Assembly (NCBI GenBank): GCA_002484335.1
Contig: DLJQ01000004.1
Span: 62,001-126,000 of the forward strand
DNA: 64,000 nt
Direction: 5' to 3'
Origin: Flavobacteriales bacterium UBA7612
GTDB taxonomy: Bacteria; Bacteroidota; Bacteroidia; Flavobacteriales; Weeksellaceae
Of the stretch, positions 10,080 through 19,739 are shown piece after piece; position 1 is the stretch's first letter, and every line of letters starts with the position of its first letter. The position numbers and the translations under genes are program-made. Below the pieces are notes generated by a model. That model saw only the letters and a list, made by a program, of their open reading frames with translations, was not told the origin of the DNA and did not search any database.

Positions 10080-10170
10080 TCAAAATATATGATATTATTA
10101 TATTTATTAATTACTTTAAAACTTTGAAGTTATTTTTTGTTCTTCTTTACACTATGTTATTCCTATATAT

Positions 10171-11193
10171 ATGAAAAAAAATATAACAATTTATGATTTG
10201 TCTGAAAAGCTAAACATTAGTGCAGCTACAGTATCTAGAGCATTGAATAATCATCCTAAAATAAGTCAGAAAACAAAAGAACTTGTTCTAAAAACAGCTA
10301 AAGAATTAAATTATAAACAAAATTCCTTAGCACAAGCTTTAAAAAGTGGAAAAACGAATAATGTTGGAGTAATTGTTCCTTATATCAATAGTAATTTTTT
10401 TTCATCTGTAATACGCGGGATAGAGGAAGAGTTAACTCCCCACGGATATCATGTTATTATTTGCCAAAGTCATGAAGACATTGATTTAGAAAAAAAACAG
10501 TTAAATACGTTACTTAATGCACAAGTTGATGGGATTTTTATGTCAGTCTCTAAAACAACAGATGAAGTAACACATATAGAAAATGCAAAGTCTACTAATA
10601 CACCGATTTTATTTTTTGATAGAAAGAAAGATATTTCTGGAATAAGTACAGTTGTTATTGATGATTATAAGGCAGGTTATTTGGCAACAGAACATTTAAT
10701 TGAACAAGGTTGTAAAAGAATATCTCATTTATCTGGAGATTTAAGATTAGAAATTTATCAGAATAGATATAATGGATATGTTCAAGCACTGAAAGATTAT
10801 GGAATAACTTTTAATAATGATTATTTAATAACAGTAAAAAGCTCTGTAGATGAAGGAGTAGAAGCTGTAAAGAAATTATGGGATTTAAATTTACCGCCAG
10901 ATGGTATATTTTCGGCTAGCGATTATGCAGCTTTAGGAGTTTGTCAGGAATTAAGAAAGAAGGAGATAAAAATACCTAATGATGTTGCAATTATAGGTTT
11001 TAGTAATGAACCTTTTACTCAGTATATGGAATTGCCAATTAGTACAATTGATCAAACGCCAGATAAAATGGGAAAAATTTCCGCCCAAGTATTTTTAGAA
11101 CACATGAACGAAAATTTTTCAGGAATATCTATTGAAAAAAGAGTCATTTTAGATCCAGAAGTTTATATAAGAAAATCTTCAAAAAGAAAATAA
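10171..11193 (+). CDS. LacI-family transcriptional regulator of the pectin locus
   Basis: 340 residues, the usual LacI length. The N-terminus is a helix-turn-helix with hinge (IYDLSEKLNISAATVSRALN at ~7-26, then KTKELVLKTAKELNYKQNSLA). Residues ~60-335 form the periplasmic-binding-protein-like sensor domain (VGVIVPYINSNFFSSVIRGI, GLRLE-type core, DVAIIGFSNEP). It probably represses or activates the two flanking uronate operons through the three shared palindromes and responds to a pathway intermediate such as KDG or galacturonate; the effector is inference. The gene is encoded opposite to both operons, and its stop codon is one base from the end of uxaA. Confidence 0.9.
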   Translation: MKKNITIYDLSEKLNISAATVSRALNNHPKISQKTKELVLKTAKELNYKQNSLAQALKSGKTNNVGVIVPYINSNFFSSVIRGIEEELTPHGYHVIICQSHEDIDLEKKQLNTLLNAQVDGIFMSVSKTTDEVTHIENAKSTNTPILFFDRKKDISGISTVVIDDYKAGYLATEHLIEQGCKRISHLSGDLRLEIYQNRYNGYVQALKDYGITFNNDYLITVKSSVDEGVEAVKKLWDLNLPPDGIFSASDYAALGVCQELRKKEIKIPNDVAIIGFSNEPFTQYMELPISTIDQTPDKMGKISAQVFLEHMNENFSGISIEKRVILDPEVYIRKSSKRK

Positions 11194-11194
11194 T

Positions 11195-12805
11195 TTATAA
11201 TGAAACTCCTCTTCTCCAAGGAATAAAATCATTTTGATTTAAAATTTGAGTTTTAGTTTTTATTTCGCCGCTAGCAACTTTAATAATAAATTCTAAAAGA
11301 TCGTCTGCAGTTTCATCTATTGTTTTTTCACCTGTAATAATTTCACCTGTATTAAAATCTATAATATCAGGCATATTTTTTACTAAAGTGTTATTAGAAG
11401 AAATTTTGACTACAGGAACAATTGGGTTTCCTGTTGGTGTTCCTAATCCAGTTGTAAACAATACAACGTTAGAACCAGAACCAACTAATGCTGTTGTGCA
11501 TTCGACATCATTTCCAGGAGTGCATAATAAATTTAATCCTGGTTTTGTGATATATTCAGTAAAGTCTAAAACGTCTTGAATAGGAGAGGAACCTCCTTTT
11601 TTTGCTGCTCCAGCAGATTTCATAGCATCTGTAATTAATCCATCTTTTATGTTACCAGGAGAAGGATTCATATCGAAACCAGATCCGGCAGCAATAACAG
11701 AGTTTTCAAAATCTTTCATTAATTGAAGAAAACGTTCAGCATCTTTTTCGTTTACACATCGATTAACCAATTCCTGCTCAACACCACATAATTCAGGAAA
11801 TTCTGATAATATTGTAGAACCTCCGATTGCTGCCATCAAATCTGATAGTCTTCCTAATGTTGGATTTGCTGATATTCCAGAAAAACCATCAGATCCACCA
11901 CATTCTAAACCTAAAACTAATTTAGATATTGGTGCTGGTTGACGTTCAATTTCATTTGCTTTTTTAATTTCTAGATAAGAGTCTTTTATAATTCCATCTA
12001 ACATTTCATCTACTGTTCCAGATTTTTGCTGTTCGTATATTACGATAGGCTTTTTGTTATTTGGACTTATTTTTTCTAATGCATTTTTAAATATTTCTAT
12101 TTGAAGATTTTGACATCCTAAACTTAAAACAGTTGCTCCGGCAACATTAGGGTTTTTTACGTAGCCAGCTAATAATCTTCCTAATGCTTCGGCATCTTGT
12201 CTAATTCCTCCACATCCACCTTGATGTGTGATGAATTTAACTTCAATGTTTTTGAAAACACGATAATCTTCTTTGTTGTCTTCTTCTATATTTTCTTTAT
12301 CACTAATTAATGAGCGTAGTAATAATTGATGTTTAGAAGGTTTATCGAATAATAACTCTTTTTCGAAAATATCTTTAAGTGTTTCAACATTTCTATTTTC
12401 ACAAAAAACTAAAGGAAAAAATAACCATACATTTTCAGTTCCGACTTGTCCATCTGGTCTGTGGTATCCCATAAAAGTTCTGTCTTTCCATTTATCTACA
12501 TTAGGTGCAGTCCATGTTGTCATATCAGTTTTTTTCTCGACTTTAGCACTTTTGTGTTTTACATTTTCTGTTGTTATTACTTCACCTTTTTCGATATTAT
12601 GTACAGCTTTTCCAACAATAATTCCGTACATGTATATAGAATCACCTTCTTTTAAGTTTGTAGCAGCAAATTTATGTTTTGCTTTCGTATCTTTTGTGAT
12701 TAAATATTCAACATCATCAACAATAACTTTTTCATTTGCTGATAAATCTACTAATGCAACAACAACATTATCTGTTGAATTAACTTTTATAGCTTTTTTT
12801 TGCAT
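11195..12805 (-). CDS. uxaA: Altronate dehydratase (altronate hydrolase)
   Basis: 536 residues, full length for the two-domain enzyme. Residues ~10-95 are the N-terminal SAF-like domain (VVVALVDLSANEKVIVDD, YMYGIIVGKAVHNIEKGE). Residues ~105-536 are the catalytic UxaA domain (FMGYHRPDGQVGTENVW, HQGGCGGIRQDAEALGRLLAGY, LGLECGGSDGFSGISANP, GSGSNVVLFTTGLGTPTGNPI). It dehydrates D-altronate to 2-keto-3-deoxygluconate (KDG) and is normally iron or manganese dependent; the conserved Cys and His residues fit this. It is the last gene of the uronate operon, 6 bp after uxaB, and converges on the LacI gene with a single base between the stops, leaving no room for a terminator. Confidence 0.95.
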   Translation of the reverse strand: MQKKAIKVNSTDNVVVALVDLSANEKVIVDDVEYLITKDTKAKHKFAATNLKEGDSIYMYGIIVGKAVHNIEKGEVITTENVKHKSAKVEKKTDMTTWTAPNVDKWKDRTFMGYHRPDGQVGTENVWLFFPLVFCENRNVETLKDIFEKELLFDKPSKHQLLLRSLISDKENIEEDNKEDYRVFKNIEVKFITHQGGCGGIRQDAEALGRLLAGYVKNPNVAGATVLSLGCQNLQIEIFKNALEKISPNNKKPIVIYEQQKSGTVDEMLDGIIKDSYLEIKKANEIERQPAPISKLVLGLECGGSDGFSGISANPTLGRLSDLMAAIGGSTILSEFPELCGVEQELVNRCVNEKDAERFLQLMKDFENSVIAAGSGFDMNPSPGNIKDGLITDAMKSAGAAKKGGSSPIQDVLDFTEYITKPGLNLLCTPGNDVECTTALVGSGSNVVLFTTGLGTPTGNPIVPVVKISSNNTLVKNMPDIIDFNTGEIITGEKTIDETADDLLEFIIKVASGEIKTKTQILNQNDFIPWRRGVSL

Positions 12806-12811
12806 AATAAC

Positions 12812-14263
12812 TTATTGTTTAATGTAAATTGAATATCCATTTTCAATACCTTGTTCGTTGATTAGCTCGAATATTAGAGCGACTTCATCAACTAAACCTT
12901 CTATTTTAGTTAAATCTTGATTCCAAAAAGATTCATTTTTTAAAATAGAATTTGCAATTTCCTTATAGTTGTTTAAAGACCATATTTTTTTAAACTCTTC
13001 TACGATTGATTCGTCATCACTTAATGGTAAAGCTTTTCCATTCCATTCACCTTTATAGAAGAGTAGGAGTGTAGCGAAAGAGAAAGTGATGTTTTTAGGT
13101 AAAGAATTAAACTTAGAGATATACTCTATAAAGCTTGGTAAAACACGAACTTTAAATTTTGAAATAGAATTTAAAGCAATACTTGATAAATAATGTTTGA
13201 TGAATGGATTTCTAAAACGATCAAAAACATCTTCTGCATATTCTTCTAATTCATTTTTTGGTAAATTAAGAATCGGAATGATTTCATCATAAGCAATTTG
13301 TCTAATGATTTCACCAGAAATTTCATTATCAATGGCTTCTTTTACAGTTTCTATTCCCATCATAATAGAAAAAGGAACCATTGCAGTATGCGCACCGTTA
13401 AGTATTCGTACTTTTGAAGTACGATATGGATTAATATCTTCTACAATTAATATTTGTTCATTGGCTTTATCGAAAGGTATTTTTTCTAGTAATTTATTAT
13501 TTCCTTGAATTACCCATAGAAGAAAAGCTTCAGCAACAACAATTAATTCGTCATTATAATCTAATTGATTTGTGTATGATTCTAAATCATCTTTTGGAAA
13601 TCCGGGAACTATTCTATCTACTAGTGTATTATGGAATGAATTTGCAGAATTAATCCAATTAGAAAATTCAGTATCTAAATTCCATAATTTAGCATATTCT
13701 AAGATATAAGTCTTTAAAGTAGAAGCATTATTTTCTATTAATTCGCACGGGATTATAGTTAATCCTTTCTCTTGGTTTCCTTTGAAATACTTAAATCTTT
13801 CATATAAAAGAGTAGTTAATTTTGCTGGGAAATTTTGATGAACTGTATTTCCTAACTTATTTTCAGAATCGTCAAAAACAATTCCTGATTCGGTTGTATT
13901 AGAAAAAACAAATTCTAATTCATCTTCTTTGGCTAAATCGATAAATTTTTGATAATCTTCATACGGATTTATTGACGTTTGGATTGAAGAAATAATTTGA
14001 TGATTATCAATTGTTTTTCCCTTTTTTATTCCACGTGTAAATAGCGTATAAAGATTGTCTTGATCTTCGAATGTATGAAAAGAACTTCCTGAAGGAGTAA
14101 CTTTTATGTTTGCGATTCCTGCATTAAAATTGGCATCTTTATTCAGTTTATCGATTACATAATCTGTAAAAGCTCTCATAAAGTTTCCTCCTCCAAATTG
14201 AATAATTTTAATAGGAAGTTCTTTATTATGATTGATTGTTTCTTTATTTAATTCTTTTTTCAA
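12812..14263 (-). CDS. uxaB: Tagaturonate reductase (altronate oxidoreductase)
   Basis: 483 residues, mannitol-dehydrogenase superfamily. The N-terminal Rossmann segment PIKIIQFGGGNFMRAF (~17-32) binds NAD. The central conserved stretch RTSKVRILNGAHTAMVPFS carries the substrate-site His and Asn of the family. The helical C-terminal domain contains DVFDRFRNPFIKHYLSSIALNSISKFKVRVLP. It reduces D-tagaturonate to D-altronate with NADH, linking UxaC to UxaA. The gene order UxaB-UxaA with only 6 bp between them supports the assignment over a mannitol or fructuronate enzyme, although UxaB and UxaJ-type specificities are hard to separate by eye. Confidence 0.93.
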   Translation of the reverse strand: MKKELNKETINHNKELPIKIIQFGGGNFMRAFTDYVIDKLNKDANFNAGIANIKVTPSGSSFHTFEDQDNLYTLFTRGIKKGKTIDNHQIISSIQTSINPYEDYQKFIDLAKEDELEFVFSNTTESGIVFDDSENKLGNTVHQNFPAKLTTLLYERFKYFKGNQEKGLTIIPCELIENNASTLKTYILEYAKLWNLDTEFSNWINSANSFHNTLVDRIVPGFPKDDLESYTNQLDYNDELIVVAEAFLLWVIQGNNKLLEKIPFDKANEQILIVEDINPYRTSKVRILNGAHTAMVPFSIMMGIETVKEAIDNEISGEIIRQIAYDEIIPILNLPKNELEEYAEDVFDRFRNPFIKHYLSSIALNSISKFKVRVLPSFIEYISKFNSLPKNITFSFATLLLFYKGEWNGKALPLSDDESIVEEFKKIWSLNNYKEIANSILKNESFWNQDLTKIEGLVDEVALIFELINEQGIENGYSIYIKQ

Positions 14264-14285
14264 TTTTGCAACTTTTTGAAATTTT

Positions 14286-15809
14286 TTATTTGATGATTTT
14301 GTATTTAGGAACCAGAATTTTCATAACAATCCAAGCTGTTAAATATGCTATTCCACAAACTGTAAAAATAATCATGTATCCTTTGTTTATTCCGTCAACT
14401 ACAATTGCTCCAGATTTTTCTAAATTCAATAGAAAATCTTCCGGTAAACGTTCATTTTGATATTGCGGGTATTTTTCTAATAAAGAAATACCGTCTATTG
14501 TTGTCCAAGCTTTATGAGAATAATCAAATAATACACCTGAAGATTTGTTAATTAAAAATGAACCAATTCCTCCAGCCATTCCTCCAATTCCCACAATTGT
14601 AGCAATAGCACTTTTAGGAAACATATCACTTACAGTAGAGAAAATGTTTGCAGACCACGCTTGGTGTGCTGCTCCTGCAATACCAATAATAATAACAGGT
14701 ATCCAGAAATTAGTAGCTCCTAATGGTTGTGCAACAATTGCTAATAAAGGGAAAAAAGCAAAAATTAACATAGCACGCATACGTCCTGAGTATGGATTCA
14801 TCTGTTTTTTATCTACAAAGTATTTTGGTAACCATCCTCCAATAATAGATAATAATGTTATCATGTATAATACAAATAAAGGTAATGAGCTTTGTGTACT
14901 ATCCATTTTATAAACAGAACTTAAATAAGCTGGAGTCCAGAATAAATAGAACCACCAAACACCATCTGTCATAAATTTACCAAAAGCAAACGCCCATGTT
15001 TGTTTATATTTAAAACATTCTTTGAAAGTTAATTTAGTTTCCTGACTAGTAGTCTCTTCTATGTTTCCATCATTATCTTGTTGAATATATTGTAATTCTT
15101 CTTCATTAACTTTTGGATGTTTTTCAGGAGAATGATAGATGAATATCCAAAATCCCATCCATATAAATCCAAGAGCACCTATTAATATAAATGCCATTTC
15201 CCATCCCATAGATTTAGCAATAAATGGAATTGTAAGTGGAGCTGCTAAAGCTCCGACTGTAGCTCCTGCATTAAAAATACTTGTAGCTAATGCACGATCT
15301 TTTTTAGGGAAATATTCTGCTGTTGCTTTTATCGCACCAGGAAAATTACCAGCTTCACCAATAGCTAATATTAATCGAGCAAAAATAAATAACGTAACAC
15401 TTGTAGAAATGACTAAAGAAACATTACTTACTTTTTCTAAAATGTCTTTAGCTCCAGAAAAACTAACAAACCAATCTCCAGTTATCCATCCAGATGTTGC
15501 TATTCCGCAGAATGCATGTAAACAAGCTCCTAAAGACCATATTCCTATAGCATACAGGAAACCTTTTTTAGTTCCCATTTTGTCTATAAATCGTCCTGCG
15601 AATAGCATACTTACGGCATAAAATATAGAGAATAGAGCAGTTATGTTTCCGTAGTCATTGTTATTCCAATGAAATTCAGGAACTAAATAATCTTTCCAAG
15701 TTAACGACAATACTTGGCGATCTAAATAATTGATGGTTGTGGCTACAAATAATAGCCCACAAATTGTCCATCTAAAACTCGTTGGTTTTATGGAATTAGT
15801 GTTTTTCAT
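14286..15809 (-). CDS. exuT: MFS hexuronate transporter, ExuT-like
   Basis: 507 residues with about 12 hydrophobic segments and a central cytoplasmic loop (~240-265, acidic, NEEELQYIQQDNDGNIEET). The motifs belong to the anion:cation symporter branch of the major facilitator superfamily: RWTICGLLFVATTINYLDRQVLS at the N-terminus (a typical ExuT/GudP start), FAGRFIDKMGTKKGF in loop 2-3 and GEAGNFPGAIKATAEYFPKKDRA. It should carry galacturonate or a related monomer across the inner membrane by proton symport. It lies inside the uxa/kdu operon between eda and uxaB. An insertion around residues 100-135 (ASGWITGDWFVSFSGAKDILEK) makes it longer than E. coli ExuT, a feature I associate with Bacteroidota members. 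Confidence 0.9.
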   Translation of the reverse strand: MKNTNSIKPTSFRWTICGLLFVATTINYLDRQVLSLTWKDYLVPEFHWNNNDYGNITALFSIFYAVSMLFAGRFIDKMGTKKGFLYAIGIWSLGACLHAFCGIATSGWITGDWFVSFSGAKDILEKVSNVSLVISTSVTLFIFARLILAIGEAGNFPGAIKATAEYFPKKDRALATSIFNAGATVGALAAPLTIPFIAKSMGWEMAFILIGALGFIWMGFWIFIYHSPEKHPKVNEEELQYIQQDNDGNIEETTSQETKLTFKECFKYKQTWAFAFGKFMTDGVWWFYLFWTPAYLSSVYKMDSTQSSLPLFVLYMITLLSIIGGWLPKYFVDKKQMNPYSGRMRAMLIFAFFPLLAIVAQPLGATNFWIPVIIIGIAGAAHQAWSANIFSTVSDMFPKSAIATIVGIGGMAGGIGSFLINKSSGVLFDYSHKAWTTIDGISLLEKYPQYQNERLPEDFLLNLEKSGAIVVDGINKGYMIIFTVCGIAYLTAWIVMKILVPKYKIIK

Positions 15810-15853
15810 TTTTTTGTGGTGTTTAGTTTTAGATAGTGATAGTTAGATCATAT

Positions 15854-16522
15854 TTATTTTATTGTTTTTAAAAAATTAATTGATTTGTTTACAGTTTTTT
15901 CTATTTCCTTATAATTGAAATTTCCATTGTCATCTTTTACGAATAACTGAGATCCTAATCCAACGCAATATGCACCTGCTTTAATCCATTTTGTTAAACT
16001 TTCTTCAGTTGGTTCAACACCTCCTGTAGGCATTATATTTGTCCATGACATAGGCCCTTTTACTGCTTTTATGAAATCAGGTCCTCCGACTTGTGAAGCA
16101 GGAAATATTTTTACAATTTCAGCTCCTAATTCTTCTGCATATGATATTTCGGTAACAGAACCACATCCAGGCATCCAAGCTATTTTTCTGCGGTTACAAA
16201 CTTTTGCTACCTCAGTATTTAAGCAAGGAGCTACAATGAAATTTGTACCTAATTGAATATATAATGAAGCTGTAGGAGCGTCAAGTACAGATCCAATACC
16301 TAGAATTAATTCTGGTAGTTCTTTTAGTGCATATTTATTTAGTTCAGTAAATACTTCATGAGCGAAATCACCACGATTAGTAAATTCGAAAACACGAACA
16401 CCTCCGTCGTAACAAGCTTTTAGAATATTTTTACATATAGTAATATCTTCATGATAGAAAACTGGAACAATTCCTGTTTCTTTAGCTTTTAAAGCAACTT
16501 CTATTCTATTAAATTTAGCCAT
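15854..16522 (-). CDS. eda: KDPG/KHG aldolase
   Basis: 222 residues. Class I aldolase barrel with the Schiff-base lysine in EIVKIFPAS (Lys138), the catalytic Glu in VFEFTNR (Glu46), GIGSVLDAPTA and the phosphate-binding MPTGGVEPT (164-172). It cleaves 2-keto-3-deoxy-6-phosphogluconate to pyruvate and glyceraldehyde-3-phosphate and is the final step of both uronate branches encoded here. The gene starts one base after kdgK stops, so the two are surely co-transcribed. Confidence 0.95.
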   Translation of the reverse strand: MAKFNRIEVALKAKETGIVPVFYHEDITICKNILKACYDGGVRVFEFTNRGDFAHEVFTELNKYALKELPELILGIGSVLDAPTASLYIQLGTNFIVAPCLNTEVAKVCNRRKIAWMPGCGSVTEISYAEELGAEIVKIFPASQVGGPDFIKAVKGPMSWTNIMPTGGVEPTEESLTKWIKAGAYCVGLGSQLFVKDDNGNFNYKEIEKTVNKSINFLKTIK

Positions 16523-16523
16523 A

Positions 16524-17534
16524 TTATCTTTTTATTCTTCCTCCTAAATTTCCATTTACAACTTCTAAAATATCTTCTTTTGAAACTAAATTAACATCTC
16601 CAAGTATAGTATGTTTTAGAGCACAGGCAGCATTGGCAAAGTTTAATGCCTCTTCTTCGTTTTTAAGATGAATTAGTCCATAGATTAGTCCAGCTGCAAA
16701 AGCATCTCCTGTTCCAATTCTATCTACAACCTGTGAAATTTCTATTTCACTTGTTTCAAAGTAAGTGTCATTAACCCAAGCTCTTCCTTTTGTGATTTGA
16801 TTACTAGCATTTTTACCTATCCTTACTTTATCAAATACTTTTTTGATAGAAGGAATTGTGCTTATTAAAGTTTTAGAAGCTTCAATGAAGCTATCATCAT
16901 CACTATTAAAATTAGTTTCTAGTATTTCATTTATTTCATTTACTCCTCCAATAAATAGGTTAGAATAACCAATAAGTTCTTTTAAAATTTCTTGTCCTTT
17001 TTTGCCATATTTCCAAAGATTACTTCTGTAAGCAGGATCTGTGATGATATTTATTTCCTTTTCTTTTGCTAATTTTAATCCTTGTTTTAATGCTAAATAT
17101 GCATTTTCTGATATCCCAGGAGTTATTCCTGTCCAATGAAAATAAGAACAATCTTCTAGTGCCTTTTCCCAATTTATATCAGTTGGGTTTATATTAGCAA
17201 AAGAACCATTTAATCTATTGTATGAGATTCTGCTTGGTCTTACAGCAGAACCAACTTCAAGGAAATATAAACCTAAAGGGTGTTCTGTTCTGTTGATGTA
17301 AGAACTATCAATTCCATGACTTTTTATGAAAGATAATGCTGCATCTCCAATAAAATCATCAGATATGTTTGATACATGTTTTACTTCACATCCTAATGTA
17401 GAAAGAGAAGTAGCAACATTTAGTTCTGTTCCTCCGAAATAGAATTCAACTTCATTACTTTGTTGCAATGTTTTGTAATTTGAAGGTGATAATCTCATTA
17501 AAACTTCACCAAAAGTTAAAATCTTAGTACCCAT
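16524..17534 (-). CDS. kdgK: 2-keto-3-deoxygluconate kinase (PfkB family)
   Basis: 336 residues. Ribokinase/PfkB fold with the N-terminal signature FYFGGTELNVATSLSTLG (~32-48) and the C-terminal signature DRIGTGDAFAAGL, whose Asp277 in GTGDAF is the catalytic base. It phosphorylates KDG to KDPG for the adjacent aldolase. The gene lies 8 bp downstream of uxaC. Sugar-kinase specificity is inferred from the context: every neighbouring enzyme makes or uses KDG or KDPG. Confidence 0.93.
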   Translation of the reverse strand: MGTKILTFGEVLMRLSPSNYKTLQQSNEVEFYFGGTELNVATSLSTLGCEVKHVSNISDDFIGDAALSFIKSHGIDSSYINRTEHPLGLYFLEVGSAVRPSRISYNRLNGSFANINPTDINWEKALEDCSYFHWTGITPGISENAYLALKQGLKLAKEKEINIITDPAYRSNLWKYGKKGQEILKELIGYSNLFIGGVNEINEILETNFNSDDDSFIEASKTLISTIPSIKKVFDKVRIGKNASNQITKGRAWVNDTYFETSEIEISQVVDRIGTGDAFAAGLIYGLIHLKNEEEALNFANAACALKHTILGDVNLVSKEDILEVVNGNLGGRIKR

Positions 17535-17542
17535 AATTTTAT

Positions 17543-18940
17543 TTAAAATTCAAAGTATTCTTTTGCATTGTGATAACAAATATTAGCTATTGTTTTTCCA
17601 ACTAGCTCAATATCATTTGGTAATTCTCCATTTTGCATTTCCTCTCCAAATAAATTGCAAAGTACTCTACGGAAATATTCATGTCTAGGGAAAGATAAGA
17701 AACTTCTAGAATCTGTCAACATACCTATAAAACAACTTATTAATCCCATGTTAGATAAGGCATTCATTTGCTTTATAATTCCGTCTTTTTGATCTAAAAA
17801 CCACCAACTAGATCCAAATTGAACTTTACCTTTAATACTACCATCATTGAAGTTTCCAATCATAGAGGCAAAAATTTCGTTATCGGCAGGATTTAAATTA
17901 TAAATGATGGTTTTTGTTAATTTATCATTTCCATCCAATCTGTTTAAGAATTTAGAAAGATTAGCTGCTTGTTTAAAATCACCTATAGAATCCCAACCTG
18001 TATCAGGTCCTAATACTTTATGCATTCTAGCATTATTATTACGTAAAGCACCTAAATGAAACTGTTGTACCCATTTAAATTTGTGGTATGTTTCTCCTAG
18101 AAATAATAAAATAGCCGTTTTGAATTGTTCTATTTGTTTTGCTTCTAATTTTTCTCCATTTCTTTTCTTTTCGAAAATAATATTGATTTCATTATCAGTG
18201 AATTCTTCAAAAGAAATGTTATTTAAACCATGATCACAAATACTGCAACCGATTGCATTAAAATATTCAATTCTTTTATATAATGCGTCTGTCAAATCTT
18301 GATAAGAGTTGATTTCGATTCCAGCAACTTCACCAAGTTTATTTATGTAAGAATTATAATCTTCATTTTCAATTAAAATTGCTTTATCAGGTCTAAATGC
18401 TGTACTTACTTTAGTTTTAAAATTTCCGTTTTGTAATTGTTTATGATATTCTAAATTATCTATAGGATCTTCTGTTGTACATACAGTTTCTGCATTTACT
18501 AAAGTTAATAAACCTTGGCAAGATTTATCTGCTTGTTGTAATTGTTGAGATGTTGTTTGATAAATTTCAGAAGCATTTTTCTCATTTAATAACTCATCAA
18601 TTCCAAAATATCTTTTTAATTCTAGGTGTGTCCAATGATATAAAGGATTTCTTAATGTATGAGGAACTGTTTTAGCCCATGCTTCAAACTTTTCTTGATC
18701 AGAACCATTTCCAGTAATAAATTTTTCATCAATACCTAATGTTCTCATAGCTCTCCATTTATAATGATCACCTGCAATCCAAACTTGAGAAATATTTTCA
18801 AAAGAACGATTTTCGGCAATATCTTTTGGAGGTAAATGATTATGATAATCTATAATGGGTAATTTTTCTGCGTAATTAAAATATAATTCTTCAGCAAATT
18901 TGTTTTGTAATAAGAATGTATCTGTTATAAAAGATTTCAT
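17543..18940 (-). CDS. uxaC: Uronate (glucuronate/galacturonate) isomerase
   Basis: 465 residues, typical of UxaC (about 470). Amidohydrolase-fold enzyme with the metal motif IIDYHNHLPP (His33, His35), the family segment WIAGDHYKWRAMRTLGI and LVNAETVCTTEDPIDNLEYH. The C-terminal GMLTDSRSFLSFPRHEYFRR carries the substrate-binding Asp-Ser-Arg and the RHEYFRR block. It converts D-galacturonate to D-tagaturonate, the first step of the saturated branch that continues with UxaB and UxaA. It sits 11 bp after kduD and 8 bp before kdgK. Confidence 0.96.
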   Translation of the reverse strand: MKSFITDTFLLQNKFAEELYFNYAEKLPIIDYHNHLPPKDIAENRSFENISQVWIAGDHYKWRAMRTLGIDEKFITGNGSDQEKFEAWAKTVPHTLRNPLYHWTHLELKRYFGIDELLNEKNASEIYQTTSQQLQQADKSCQGLLTLVNAETVCTTEDPIDNLEYHKQLQNGNFKTKVSTAFRPDKAILIENEDYNSYINKLGEVAGIEINSYQDLTDALYKRIEYFNAIGCSICDHGLNNISFEEFTDNEINIIFEKKRNGEKLEAKQIEQFKTAILLFLGETYHKFKWVQQFHLGALRNNNARMHKVLGPDTGWDSIGDFKQAANLSKFLNRLDGNDKLTKTIIYNLNPADNEIFASMIGNFNDGSIKGKVQFGSSWWFLDQKDGIIKQMNALSNMGLISCFIGMLTDSRSFLSFPRHEYFRRVLCNLFGEEMQNGELPNDIELVGKTIANICYHNAKEYFEF

Positions 18941-18951
18941 TTGTGTTTTTT

Positions 18952-19734
18952 TTATTCGTTATTTGGTTTGCCAATTGTGGCTAATATTCCACCATCAACA
19001 TAAATTATTTGTCCATTTATAAAATTACTTGCTTCAGAAGCTAGAAAAATAGTTGTTCCAGCCAAATCTTCTGGATTTCCCCATCTACCAGTAGGTGTTC
19101 GTCTAATGATAAATTCATTGAATGGATTTCCATCTACTCGGATAGGTTCTGTTTGTGAAGTAGCAAAATAACCAGGTCCAATCCCATTGACTTGTATATT
19201 ATATTTAGCCCATTCTGTTGCTAAATTTCTAGTCAACATTTTTAGACCTCCTTTTGCAGAAGCATAAGCAGATACATTATCTCTACCAAGCTCACTCATC
19301 ATAGAACAAATATTAATTATTTTTCCAGATTGTCTTTTTATCATGTTTTTTACAACTAATTGTGACATGATAAAAGGACCAACTAAGTCAACATCAATTA
19401 CTTTTCTAAAGTCTTCTACTGGCATATCAACAGCTAAAACTCGTTTTATAATTCCTGCGTTGTTTACAAGAATATCAATTTTTTGATGTTTCTGTTCAAT
19501 TTCAGCAACTTTTTCGGTAGCTAATTTCTCATCTGTAACATCAAAAATATATCCTGTGGCTTTGTAGCCTTTTCCTTTGTAGTAGCTTAAAGCATCCTCA
19601 AGTTTAGATGGAGTAGTGCTAGTAATAACTAATTCTGCACCAGCAGAGCCCAAGCCTTCTGCCATAGCCATTCCAAGACCATGAGTTCCTCCTGTTACTA
19701 AGGCTACTTTACCAGTTAAATCAAATAAATTCAT
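18952..19734 (-). CDS. kduD: 2-dehydro-3-deoxy-D-gluconate 5-dehydrogenase
   Basis: 260 residues. Classical short-chain dehydrogenase with the cofactor motif TGGTHGLG (14-21), NNAG (91-94) and the catalytic triad Ser144, Tyr157, Lys161 (YASAKGG). KduD interconverts 2,5-diketo-3-deoxygluconate and KDG, completing the route from the unsaturated galacturonate produced by the pectate lyase. The function is assigned by its position directly after KduI and inside a KDG-producing operon, because SDR sequence alone does not set specificity. Confidence 0.92.
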   Translation of the reverse strand: MNLFDLTGKVALVTGGTHGLGMAMAEGLGSAGAELVITSTTPSKLEDALSYYKGKGYKATGYIFDVTDEKLATEKVAEIEQKHQKIDILVNNAGIIKRVLAVDMPVEDFRKVIDVDLVGPFIMSQLVVKNMIKRQSGKIINICSMMSELGRDNVSAYASAKGGLKMLTRNLATEWAKYNIQVNGIGPGYFATSQTEPIRVDGNPFNEFIIRRTPTGRWGNPEDLAGTTIFLASEASNFINGQIIYVDGGILATIGKPNNE

Positions 19735-19739
19735 AGTTC

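Larger units (their letters stand above)
9762..10170. other. 409-bp divergent regulatory region between susC and the LacI gene
   Basis: Very AT-rich, with no credible reading frame. It contains two copies of the TGTAATCGATT palindrome (9808-9823 near susC and 10051-10066 near the regulator gene) and one clear Bacteroidota -7 box (TAAATTTG, 10072-10079) pointing to the plus strand. The two operators are about 240 bp apart, which would allow repression by DNA looping if the LacI protein forms tetramers; that last point is inference. I see no other structure here. Confidence 0.6.

Noticed and set aside
12552..12827. 91-codon open frame opposite the uxaA N-terminus
   Set aside because: Antisense to the SAF-like domain of uxaA, with no ribosome-binding or promoter signal.
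14545..14913. 122-codon open frame opposite the ExuT-like gene
   Set aside because: Same reason: a shadow of the transporter, rich in Ile/Pro/Ala from the complement of membrane-segment codons.
15139..15621. 160-codon open frame on the plus strand opposite the ExuT-like gene
   Set aside because: It is antisense to a well-conserved transporter, its protein has no recognisable features and its composition mirrors the sense gene.
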